From: Kingdonia uniflora
Lineage: Eukaryota; Streptophyta; Magnoliopsida; Ranunculales; Circaeasteraceae
NCBI GenBank assembly: GCA_014058105.1
Contig: JACGCM010002659.1
Span: 310,001 to 374,000 of the forward strand
Length of the DNA: 64,000 nucleotides
Direction: 5' to 3'
Part shown: in pieces, positions 46,601 to 59,900 of the stretch
How the letters are laid out: every line of letters begins with the position of its first letter
Position numbering within the stretch: position 1 is the stretch's first letter
Made by a program: the position numbers and the translations under genes
Notes under the pieces: generated by a model
The model's database searches: none
What the model was told of the DNA's origin: nothing
Seen by the model: the letters and a program-made list of their open reading frames with translations, nothing else

Positions 46601-49600
46601 TTGTTCAAAACAATCATTGTTCAAAGGGCTAAATGTCGTTCCTTTGTTGCCACCATATGTATTTTATGGTAACTTGTAAGGTCTCTTATGGCCTCAATGT
46701 CTGTTGAGGCCATAAGAGAAATTCTACTTATGTTACTGATTGTTGTTGTGGATCTTTCTTTTTTGCTGGGCTTTGTACCTGCACTAGGCTTCTGCTATAC
46801 TTCAGCTTAGAGGGGTTTAAATCAGTCATTGTTAGATGGGCTATATTGCTTTCTTTTGTTGCCACCATCTAGTATTTTTATTGTAACTTGTAAGGTGTCG
46901 TAGTGTGGTTTCTGCTATTCTGCAAGGTCCGTTGAGCTCATAGCAGGAATACTGTTGACATTGAAGAGGTAAAATCTAATAGCGTGGGCATCTCCGTTTA
47001 GGTCACTTGTCATTCAATTATATAGAGCATCTTGTCCCTTCTATACTAAGTTTGTCTCTTTTCAAGCTTTATTTAGAACATCTTTTAGGTTTTACTTGCA
47101 ATAAGGTAATTGAGTATCTCGTTTTTTGTATCTCCAATTTGTCTATTATTAGGAAGCTTTTACTTTTCGTAATCGTATCGTATAATAGTATGATTAGTAT
47201 TTCATAATAGATTTGGTTATGCTATTGTATATGGTATTTTTTGTATAGTATTAGTGTACACTCGTACAATATTTTCTCTTTTTGTGTTTTTCATCGTATT
47301 TCAGATAGTTTCTCGCGGTTGAGTCGCATATAAAATGTGATAATACTCCACAAATGCAACAAAATGGGACAAAATACAACACATTTGCATCCGGATGCAT
47401 TTAACGGCATGCGATAGAGATGTAATGCGATTTCGGGTCGCATAAATCACATCAGTTGCATATACAATCGCATCTTTCACATTTGACTACCTTGCTTGCA
47501 CGTGATGTATATGGGATAGATAAGATTTCGAGGATTGGAAGTGATCTTTACTATGGTCTGCGCCTTTTAGATGGTTGTTTATTTGGTTGTTTGGAAGGTA
47601 ATAGAGGACATGTAAAGTACAAAGATAAGCTAGGAGGAGAGATGGTAATCTAGATGTGGAAGAGCTGAAAGCTAAGGCTGAGTGATAAGGTCTCTCCATG
47701 CTGCATCGTGCACTGAATAGCTATCTTTATATGCTTTTAGCTGGAAGAATAAACATTACGGACATTTGACTACTTATGATTGTCAAATGAAAGCACATAA
47801 AGATCCAGGTCTGCCGTCAGCATATGTATAACAGCATAACCATCGTGGTTCTATCTCTAGCAAACTTGCTAGACAAATCACAAGCTCTATATGGAGTCTG
47901 TTGCCACGTATGTAGCCAAATGCTAGTGTGAATGAAGGGTGACTTCTCCATAGTCTCATGACCTCCAAACTGAACACTCTAGATGAAACTCTCATTTGGA
48001 TGCATCATGGCGACTTCACATATAGTTTCTTATAGTGCCATAATGAGGTGTTTGTTCGCTGAGGAAGCAATATGCTGTTTCCAAGAAAGCATATAGCCTA
48101 CAAATATGAGCTTTATGCTGTTTTATCGAAGATCCAAGCATTGCTAAGGAAACAAGATGTTGTTCCCTAGAAAGCATATAGCCTACAAATACGAGCCTTA
48201 TGCGTTTTTAGTTGAAGATCCAATCATTTAGCGCCCTTTAAAGGAATGCTTCTGCAGGCATGATGCATGTTTTACTATGTGTTATTTTCCTTGCTGTTAC
48301 ACCCCTGTTTATTTGTGTGTATTCATTGTTTGCTGTGTTGCAAGTCTGCAAATTTTAGAGAATAATCTTGATTTTTTACATTACTTCCATTATTTGTTTT
48401 ATTTTTGTTGGTGACGTTTCTATGCGTCCAAACATTCTGAAGTTTCTCTACCAAATGCTGTTCCCACTACCTCAAAGGGCATCCTTTCACATAATCTTTC
48501 TTCTCCCATAAGCATTTGCCAGTATCCCACCTGATAGGAATCTCAGCAATTTGATCAGGATGGCGCTAACGTGCATGACTTATTGAACACGTGAATCCAA
48601 ATACTGGTTGCATAAAGGTAATGATGAGATGGCATATGAGTACCCTATATTTACATACTGGTAAAATTATAATATATATAGAACAATGAGGAGCAAAATC
48701 CTCACTCTTACATAATATATAATAAAGGAGGCATTAGTGAGGAAAATTGCACAATCATTAATAACAACCTTGTATATGTAGCCAAGTTTGCGAAGTTGGT
48801 GAAGCCACTAAATACTCCAGTTTGGTCAGCCCAAAATACTAGAATATTCGACCCATGTCGCGGTCTCCGCTTCTCAGTCATTAGTGAGATCCATTATTCT
48901 ATATATCTTGACAGTGAAACCACGGCAGTTTGATATCCTGAACATGGAGAAGCCTTCTTTCTAGCGAAATTTAAACAACCATAATTCCTTCCAAAATATC
49001 TTCCTGACTCTCAATACTAACGGCCAGTTGAAAATGTCCAGAACCTTTAATGCATACTACTCCACCCAGAATCTTTAAATACTAAACAAACTTGCTCCTC
49101 CAATTGAAGCCATATCACAAACCTTCTCGTTCATCCATGTCAAGCTATTTATGACTTTAGACCATTTTTAATATTGACGAGTTGTCTTAGATGAAATCTT
49201 TACTACTTTCGACATCATTCTTATTGGGAGTTCGTACAAAATTTAATCCAAGGATTTATTGACGAGGTCTAAATTGGTTGCTTCAGACGTTAAATGTGTC
49301 AAAAGGGGCCTTGGTTGTGGGTATATAAATCATGGGCGGGGTTTTGATAATTAATGAGCGTATCAATTTAAGAAGAGTGGATATATCATGAGCCTTTAAA
49401 TATGGAACGATGCTTACAGACACATCAGGTGAGATTTTCTGGAGTTATTGCTAATATGGATTGTATTTGGTTCTGTTTGGAGGAACTGGGTTTGTAAACA
49501 TATCATGTTTGTGTCCTATATCCTAGTTAAGGGCCTCCTGCATTGATTTTTAGGGGATCAATAAATTTCAGGTAAGGGATTTTCTGCTCGTTAAGCTTTG

Positions 49601-52600
49601 AGTTCGTCGTACTCAATATTGGAGGAGCAGTTATCCATCTCATCTACGAAAATCTAAATGTTCATATGCATGCTTTCATGATGAGGTCAGGTTTATAGTG
49701 ACTCAAAAATTATAAATGAATGATTGAAAATGCACTGGGAGCAGTCCGAATGTCCTCTTAACATCGTTCTGTACTTCTTTCATCCAGTCAAAGTGATTGT
49801 AACTTGTCTTTTGAAGCCATTTACCCAGTCTGGATATGTAAATAATGTTGCTTATTCAAACTTATCTTGTAATTTGCTAGAGGGGCGCATATCCTTGGAG
49901 AAGAGAGGATTTTTGAATATAAGGGACTAACATGCACGTTACTGTTGATCTCAGAATTAACATGTCATGTCCAAAGGTCATGTGTAACTATTGCCTTCAA
50001 ATTACTATTAGTTCTGAGTAGCTGACTTTATACTTTTGTTTCACACTGTTGGACATACTTTCCATCACCAATGCATGTGATCGTGGCTTTCCACATCAAG
50101 AATTTTGCATTTTTATTCGTCGGCTGTCGTCAACAATCCGGCGTCATAGTTGCGAATGGGTGTATTCAAGTGCTCATTGCCGGAAATAGTGCATGTTGCT
50201 TTGCAAAGCTTCTTCAAGCTAACATTTTAGAGATCTCGCCTATCCTCAGTAATGACCGATGTTGGTCAATAATACATAGAAGGGTGTTCTCAAAGCCGTC
50301 ATAATCCTTTGCAGTGATGAGATATCTAACTTCTTCTTTCACTTTCATCTTTGAGTGTAATGCATATTTGGGATTCAACTGCCTTTTCTTCAAGTCATTT
50401 GAATTTTCCTTCTAGATAATTGTTCTCCACAAGTCAGACTTGATATACAAAAGACATTTATTAGTCACGACCTTCAACACTTCCCTCATCAACCCTCTTT
50501 CCTCACTGTCGAATTTCCTTGTACGCCATATTAACAAGTTGTGTGTCATTGCTGTAGATGAAGGATACTAGTCTTCGAGGTAATAACCGTAATTATCAAA
50601 TGACTAGGATGAAGATACATTCGTTGTCTTTTAGTTTGCCCTTTTTCCAGCATTGAAACTAGGGTTGTATGGATCTAAGGACTTGATTCTAGTTTATTTG
50701 ATTTTAGCCAATCTGATTTTTGGCAATTCGAATTTGAAAATAGATGGCGATATGCAAATAATATCCAAATCCAGTAAGAAAATAGATAGAAAAAAATTTG
50801 AACAGAATGGGAATAAAAAATTGAGGACCCAAAATAACCTGATTAATGCTACGAATCACTTGTTTTTCGAACTGGTTCACGATAAAATCGCATCTCATCT
50901 AAACTAGTTAGATTTCGAATATCAGCACCTCAGATTAACAAAGTCCACATCCAATTCTAACTTTTGATTTGATTTCAGATTGGTTGTTGGAATATGCCTT
51001 ATCCATAGACAACTGTACTTGAAACTTAGAAGTTAAGATCAGAGAATAAATCTAACGGGAGATTGAAATCAAGGAGAAGGAATGGCGCGAAGATGAGTTT
51101 GCTAGATTATGTAAAAATAGATATAATTATCGGAGGAAGGACTTCAGAGAGACAACTTGAGTTTTTTACATTTGAAATACAGTATCAGAGTTTTTTTACC
51201 CTTAGGATCACAGTTAGCAGTTATCTGCAATTGATAATTGATTTGTAGGAGAGCGCAAAACTTTCTTACTTATATGGCTGTTAAATGTAGCTTGATGTCT
51301 TATGAATTTTCTGTCTGATTTACTATTTCCAATGTTGATGATCTCATTGCGTTCATCACATGTTCATCACTAGATTCATTAGCAAGAGATAAATTTCCCT
51401 CTCACTGATTTATTGCTAACGAAATGTTACCTTTTTCCAGACCAATTGGGATCTGCATGAAAATCAAAAGTTCAATAATTTTCTCGAATATATTTTATTT
51501 TTGTGGATATCAGGTATACTGGTTTTATAATGTAATTGGGATATATAAACTTGTTAATTAACATACTTGTTTCTTCTACTTGGTCTCAGTGGAGTTTCTT
51601 CTTTCAACCAATTCATTCATGAACTTTCCGTTGACTCCGACACATCCAGCATAGATTACACTTCTGGAGAAGAAGATGATTATGACGTGTTTCCTGATAC
51701 TCCATTATCTCAATCTTCACGTTTATCCCGAGCTAGCAGTTCCACTAATAGGCGTCAATCACGCTGGATTAAACATTTACTTTCATGGATTATGTGGCCT
51801 GCGACATTTCTTGTGGGAATACCACTCCGTCTCTACGGTTCATTTGGGTTCAGAAGGTCAACATCCTTCAGTATTTCTGGAAGTCACCGCCACCCTCCAA
51901 GATTTATCAGGAAATCGACCATCATTAAAGACCACATCGTTAGCAGTCCGACTGATAGAAGACGTGGAGTAATAGAGGTATATTGTTACACTTTTATGAT
52001 ATAGTTTAGTAGTTCATTTGTTTTCAATTTGAGTTTTTAGGTGATCGAGAATTGCAGTCATTTGCCAATAATAATTGGGTTCCCTCTCTCATGTTTGACA
52101 TCTTGTGTTCAACCAGGATCTCCAGCTATCAATTGAGATATCCATTGAAGCTATATTTGACGTGGTTCACAAGGCAGCACATATTCTTCTTTCTCCAGCA
52201 GAGGCTTTTTACAGGTTCTTCAGATGGTTTTCTTTTCATGAAAGTGGTGTTAAGGACATTCCTGCTAGTGATTTGGATACATCTGTTCCCACTGCTACAC
52301 TTGGAGAGCATGATCCAACTCCTACTGAAAGGCAAGTCACTTTTCATCAGTCTCTTAACACAGATGCAAGGACATGTCAGGATGTCATCACAGAGCTTGG
52401 GTATGGGGTAACTTTTATTCATGTATGAAGTTGCTTTATCTTCTGTTTCCTTGTTGCATAAAGATATACAGTCTGCATATGAGTTTAGTCAGGGGTATAA
52501 GTTGCTGCCGGTTATACTTGTATATGCACTGTCATCCATGATGTTATTACAATAAATAAAGCAACTTTTTCTGTAAGATTAAGAACGGTAATTGATGATA

Positions 52601-53949
52601 TGATGACATCATTGACCGCTACGAGAATTTACAAGCGCTCTGTAGTGTAGTGTCTACGATTATAGGGATCAATCTCACCTGTCAGGTGCAGATGTAGCCA
52701 TGTGGGATGTAAGTGGGGATTAATCCCACCTATTGGGATTACAGCAACGGGATTATTGAGTGTTAAAATTGTGACTATAAGTTGTACCGAAAAAGACTTA
52801 ATCTTCTATTCTCTGATCTATTCACCCTTCTCTTCTTATCACATCGTAGCCTAATAATATTCAATGGTATTAGGTTATCTGGTCCTGGTGAAGCCTCTTT
52901 AGACTTTGCCCTTCCCTTCTATATCGCCTCCTCTTAAACTTTTCAGAGTAAGCGTAAAAATGTTTTAAGTTTGTGTTGCCTCCCTCATTCTCTCACTCCT
53001 TATTTGATTGTTTTTCTATTTCATTCATTTTCCTCTTCTAACTTCTTAGGCCCCATACGACTTGGCTTATAATATTTAGTTATTATTAGTAGAAAAGCAG
53101 GAAAAACGGATATGAAATGAATGATAATATACAAATTCTCAGTTTTGTCGTAGATTCCGATAGATACAAGCAGTTAGAAGAAGCCACTAAAGCTTACTTT
53201 TCTAAGAATCCTACTAAATCGTTCATCCTATTTGCATAATCCATATGGTAATCACGTAAAAAATACCCAACAAGAATTTGCTTATTCTTTAACGTGTTTT
53301 ACTACTAAAATAAGTCAAAAGCTTGTTTATTGTCAGCCTAGTTGTATGGGGCCTTATGTTATAATATGACTTCTACTTAAAGAACTGAAAAAAAAGTAAA
53401 AGTCACTGCTTATGGCATCTATTTATCACCTTCTGAGGAAATAAAGAGAAAAAGGAGGTAGTAGTTTCGTAGATGTTTTGCTTGTTAAATTGAATTGTTG
53501 TAACGCTGAGTAACAGTGTTTGGTGATGGAGCTGCATTGCCATTAATCACATTTTTGTCGTTGTCTAATACTTTCATTTCGTACTTTAGATACGTTGAAT
53601 TCCCTAGGACCCTAACACAGGCTTTTAATTGAAACCTTGTCTCAGGTATCCATATGAAGCTATTCGTGTGATCACTTCTGATGGATATGTTCTTCTTTTG
53701 GAAAGAATTCCTAGGTAAACATTTGGTTCTGGGACTTTGCTACTCGAGACTTCACTACCGAAGTTGCTTAAATAAATTGCCACTTACAAAATGCAATGGT
53801 TATCTGTAGGCGTGATTCGCGGAAGGCTGTATACCTGCAACATGGCATAATGGATTCATCAATGGGGTTAGTAACTTTTTCTTGATCTCAAAATTTTGGG
53901 CATCCGAGAATTTTATCTGTAATTTTCTCCTGTGGAGCCAATACCGTCC

Positions 53950-53986
<37 letters not shown>

Positions 53987-56900
53987 TATATATATATATA
54001 GTCTTGGGTTGCGCAAAGAATGGAAATATACAGTGGTGATTTCATTGCCTAGGCGATTGGTCAAATCTCGAATATAAATCAATAGTACACCTTTCGCCTA
54101 GGCAAGCTTTGGTTAAGGCAAGACCCTATGTAACTGAACGAGTAAAAAGATATTGAAAAAGTTACATCCATAAGTAAGTTTTCCTCCTAGCGCCCCCCTT
54201 AAGTATAACAGCACATCGCATACAAGGAGGTAATCCTAAAATAACTCATCCTAGAGACAACTTGTTTAATTGGAAGACCAGTTTGCCAGCAGTTCCAAGG
54301 GAGGCATACAATCATCTTTGATAAATTACTCGTGAACCCATTTGGTGTCCGGAGTTCCAGTCCTCTTAAGTATTGCTTGCATCTCATGCATATCACTGAA
54401 ATGTGTTAAGCTACTCTGCTGTAGCTGAGAATACAATTCCCCTTAACAATACCACCATATCCACCAAGCTGATCAGTACAGGAGCTATCAGAGTTGTTAT
54501 AATTCCCAATTGCACGTTAATGGTTGAGAAAGAAGGAACTTAGGAGCCAACTCCCATAAATTTCTAACCTTTGGACAGTCAGTGTTGTGCTTCACTATGT
54601 GTCTTAGCCTGGGGGTCACATCAAAATGGAGGATCTTAAACACAACTGGCATATGGCAATTCTTGCTCGTGAATATGAGACCATTCTTAGCCTCCCTAAC
54701 ATGAAACAAAAAAGAAAATCCATGATTTTATATCTGATCTTAGACTTGTTAAGGCTGTAGATCGAATTAACTTCATTCATATCTAGAATAATCACGAAAA
54801 ACAAGCTTCTGTAGAGCACCCAGTGTCACAGTTATGACTTTCCGTTTGCTCAAACTGTGTATGTACATTATTTTTCCTTCTGCTTTTTTGCAAAAGTAAG
54901 CTGAATTAAGGGTTCCACATGTTAGAAAAATAATAGAGTTACAATCTAGTCTATAGGGTTTCTTTGAAAGGCCCTGAAAAAAAATGCTTAGAACGCAAGA
55001 GATCTAAAGTAGACATGTCAAATCTGTTTGTTTGCTAAAGATGATCTAAAGTAGACATGTCAACTCTGTTTGTTTGCTAAAGATGTATTTGATGCTGCAA
55101 CCTTAAAGCTCTTTGATGTCGAGTCTAATCTTTTCTATGTCGTAGTCGACTCTCTAGGTAGGCTGCAAGGACCCTTCAACTATTTTCATTGCCATTTAAT
55201 AATCCCCTCCCAATTGATCTTTTGTGTACCCTAAGTCTTTGTACATCTGAAGGACAACAAGGATAGCTCTGACTTCAAGAGCCAGGAGAGAGCTGCTACC
55301 AGCTGCTTGAAAAACATCCAACCTCCTCCATTGTGATATCTAGTTACCTCTCTTATACATTTGTGATCATTACTTAGAGCTCCATCCGTATTGAGCATCA
55401 TCCAACCTTCCTGAGGATGATCTCATTTGCACAAAGTAGGTTAAACATTCCTGGAGTGACTTCTGATACCCAGGTTGGTTGCCAGCTGAATGTCCCTTGG
55501 GTTATCCTCTATCTTCGAAAAACTCCATGCCTATATGTCTCTTAAGTCCCTCCAGATGTTGTTGATGATTGACTTGACTTAGTTGATGAAGTGGGTATCC
55601 GGAGAAGTCCACCCAAATCCGGATAACCAGGAACTGGGGTACGGGGGTACCTCATATGCTCCTAGACTGGCACACAAATTCATCACCCAAATCATAACAT
55701 TTAAGTGTTATATTGGACACAGTTTTGGCAGCCTACACGAAATTTCTCTTCTTTTCATCGTTTTTTTTCTTCTTTTTTTGCTATTTTGATTTATGGGTTA
55801 CTTTTCTTCATACGATCGTTTTAATTGTTTTATTTCCTTCCAATAGTGTCCTTAGTTATTATGAAAGGGTTAGATTAGTTCTTTCATTTGTATTTAATTA
55901 AATTAATATAAAAAAATTGAGTTTGAAGAGTCTCTTTAGTTTTTGTTTAAAGAACGTGGTTGTCGAGCCTTAAACTGACAAAGATACTTGTATTTTGGAT
56001 TAAGTTTAAGGTTTTTGAAACTTAAGATGTACGTAGTTCTTAGATTTAAATGTAAGGCCATATTTGTAACTAGATTGCATCAATTGGTAGTAGAACACAA
56101 GATTCAAGCTTGTATTCCTTTGAAATTCGCTTCCGTTGCCAAGAGACGTTATTAAAGGTTAGGCCCTCGATCTCGGTTCTTTATCTCTCTGATCGTATTT
56201 CATCCTTCCCCATCGCAAACCTTTGTTTTTGATTAATTTGTTCAATTATTAGAGCAAAATGATGTTTCTCGTAAAGTGAACATGCCTTGCATAACCCTGA
56301 AATATTCCGCTGCCGCAATGGCCGCATTGGGATCATGGTTTCAAGGTTGAGGTAATTCTAGAATTTTATGGCACAATGAATTCCAATGATTACCTCGATT
56401 TGGAACAAGTGGTTGATAATGTCTTTGTTGCGGAACATGTGTCGAAGGCAAGGCATGTTCGCTTTACGAGGAACATTCCTTTGTTCTAATAATTGCAAAT
56501 TAATCAAATGATAATTTCTTTGTTACGGAACATGTGTCGGAGGAGAAGCAAGCTACAAATACTACGATAAGATTTAGAAGTTGAGCCCGAGCATGGTAGC
56601 AGACACAAACATAATTGATAGTTGAGCGAGATGTATTACCGTGTAGAAATTGGGAGGATTTGAACCGTGATATGCGTCTGGAATATTTTCCATACAACCA
56701 TTGGAGTGTAGAACATCAAACTTTTTTGAGTTCTTACCCGGATATCACATAGGTCGATGTCTATTATGATGAATTTACTTCTACTTATGCACAGTGGTTT
56801 TTGTGAGGATGAGTCAGTTTGAGTTTATGAATGGTCTGAAATCTCATGTGAAGAAGGATGTTGTGGGTGGTTTTTTAATCCTTAATCATTGGCGGATGCT

Positions 56901-59900
56901 TAGTATAAGGCAAAGTACCTAGATTAATGGCTAAGTGGTTGGAATCTTCTATGATGAAACTGGTTGATGTTGAGAAGCCTAATTTCGAAGGTAATGAAGA
57001 AAAACAAAAAGTTACTATTGGCGGGTTTGGTTAAAAGTGTAGTGTATTCGAGCATTATGGATTCAATTGTAAAAAGTTTCTGGTTCGTCAAGCTTTGGTT
57101 ACTGATGGTGATGGACGCTTGGAGAAAAGCGAGGATGTGGGTGAGTTTAAAGTTCTTCGACCAGGTATGGGTGCTCAAGTGTTGATGGTTTATTCCCCCC
57201 TTCGCGAAGCGTGTCGAAGATCGAATAATTAATATTTTCTGCGCGGATTGCATTGTCTGTGGACAACTGGGTTGCATTGTGATTGATTTGAGTAGTTGTG
57301 TTTTGTTTTTCTTCGAGTGGTTGCTAAGTTCGGATAATGCTTGATGCAGTGTAGTGAAGATGGATGCAAGTGATATTCGATTGGGTCGACCATGGCAATT
57401 TGATCGTTATGTGATATTTGATAGGCGTCGAAATCCCTAGTCTCTTGCGGCACAAACGAAAGATCAAGCTGGTAGATTTCTCCTATTATCATGCATACTA
57501 TGCACATCCCTTTGAAAGCTGTAAATTCAAAGAAGAAGCATTTGGAGCCTCAGGTTCGTGGCGGAACTCGTTAGCCCGGGGAGAATAATGCAAATTAGGG
57601 TTTATGATGCAGGAACATTGAATTGGGCACACATAAATAAGTATAACCAAATATGTTGGGGAACCCAATTTGATGTGAAAATCTTCTGTGATAGTTTCCC
57701 ACGTCTTTGGGCTATTTGTATTTTACTTGCTCTGCTGGAGCTGGTTTTAGGAGTTTATATTATTTAGGTTTGTTTCTATTTGGAGAGATATTGAGAGATA
57801 TTCTTGGAGATATCCTAGGGTTCTAGGATTTATAGGAGTCGGTGGTGTAATTTTTTACTCAGTTGTTGCCGAGAGAATTAAGAAAGTTTAGTTTATGGTT
57901 TTGTGTTTTATGTTTGAGTTTTAGAGTTTAGAAAACCCTAATTTTAATTAGGTTAACGTTTATTAATCCGAGTTCTTGCTTCCGCGACCCAGATTTACGT
58001 TAAATTGGTATCAGAGCGATTTTTCAATCTCTTGGGAAGTTAGTTTCAATCCCTAATAGCGTCAATAAAGAATCCGACAAACGAGCAACTCGCACGACAA
58101 GTTACCGTTTTGTCCACCAAAGTCGATGGATTCGTCGATGAATTGTCCAACCAATTCAACCGGCTCAGGGAGTCAATTGCTTCAGGTATTCTTCGAATCC
58201 CTACCCAACAGGTAACGACGACGAATTCGCTACTAACGGAGATTTTGCCGCCTATTTACGATGACTATCCCGAAGTTTGAAGTACCCAGCCGTGAGTCCG
58301 TGACAAAAAAAAACACGGCCAAGGAAAACCCACGTTCTAAAATTGGGAAAAGTGACGGAGAACCCCGTTAATAGAGTGATCGATAGAGCCAAAGGAGGCT
58401 TGCCGAAGTATTTTGGGGGCGAGATTGTAGTCGGATTGTCGGGGATTATCGGCACAAACACCGGCAGTTTGCAGGCAGTTCGTATGGGAGGAGAAGAAAC
58501 AGTCCCAAATTACCTATTTAACCCTGCACGTGGGCAACATGTGAGGCTTCTGAATCAGATCCAAATTCTAAAGCCTGAGCCCAAACCACCCGACCCACCC
58601 CGCCCCAGATCAGGATCACTAAAAGGTCATACTTAGGGTTTTGTATCCCGAGACGAGCTCAACGAATAAAAAAAAGTCACATCTGCAATACCGTCCGTCA
58701 AACCTGCTTCTGTAAGCACCAACATCACGTATATCCCCCGTTGCGTCAGTAGTTAATGGTGTGACGTCATCTGAGTACATGGCAATACAAACCCGTGCGT
58801 CTCACGTGAACGTACCCAACTCGCTCCAGCCAACGATCCAGCATCCGCTCCATCCCGCGCTCTAGCTATTCCAAACTCAAAACTCTTTGACAACAGGATC
58901 TGTCGTATAGGTGGCAGTCTTATTCATGAAATCGTTGAAGAAATCAATGCGTTGAAGTCTAAGCATTTGTGGGAGGATAGAGATGGGTCACCCGAAGACG
59001 TGATTAACATGTCCGAAGACCAATCAAAGGTCTGTGGTCGCGACTGGCAGAGGAGGAAGGGAGAGGATGCCGCGATTAAGAGAGAGAAAGAGTGAGGAGG
59101 GAAAAGTGAAGAACATGGGGTACAGTATGTTCTTGAGAAAGAAACAAGAGAAAAAGATCAAATGCAACAGGGTGTACCATACCCATCTCCAACATGTGCT
59201 AAGCACATGTCTCTCCAAATTTCACAAGCCACTCCAGCAATGCAAATGAACTTCGTACCAGCCCCACTTGGGCATGCAACCAGAAAACCTCGCCCATGTC
59301 AGGGAAACCCGGGTCAGAACTCTAAGTCTCAAAAGGTTGGGATCGACCCCAACCCACAGTTTATCGACCCGTTTTGGCAGGGGTTTTTTTTTGCCAAGTT
59401 TGAGAAGCAGGTCACCCGACTTGCTTCAGTTTTGGAATTCAGTCAATTTAGAGGCGTCGGTAACAACGTTGTACCCCTGTTCTCGGGTACAATTTATGGA
59501 TATGGAAAATTCCGCGGAAGATTTCAGAATTTTTAGAAAAGTTCCAACTTATTGATTTCGTGGTCAAAATCTTCCAAAGACGGAGGGTTTGATGTGAACA
59601 TTTTCTTTGATCATTTCCCACATGTCTTTGGGCTATTCGTATTTTACTTTATGCTCTGCTGGAGTTGGTTTTAAGAGTTTCTATTATTTAGGTTTGTTTC
59701 TATTTGGAGAGATATTGGGAGATATTCTAGGAGAGATATCCTAGGGTTCTAGGATATATAGGAGAGGGTAGGGTAATCTTTTACTCAGTTGTTGTTGAGA
59801 GAATTAAGAAAGTTTAGTTTATTATTTTGTGTTTTATGTTTGAGTTTTAGAGTTTAGAAAACCCAAATTTTAATTAGGTTAACGTTTATCAATCCGAGTT

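Larger units (their letters stand above)
44913..51589 (+). other. Lipase intron 2 (6.7 kb)
   Basis: Contains an L1 3' end (45650-46000), a 220-bp tandem duplication (46515-46960) with a 16-bp-stem hairpin, an 80-bp duplication (48068-48230), and a MITE-like piece near 45255-45600. The rest (48250-51580) shows no coding or repeat structure that I can support. Confidence 0.5.

Noticed and set aside
59162..59536. 124-codon ORF as a cellular gene
   Set aside because: It is inside a non-autonomous LTR element, has no recognisable domain and overlaps another open frame.
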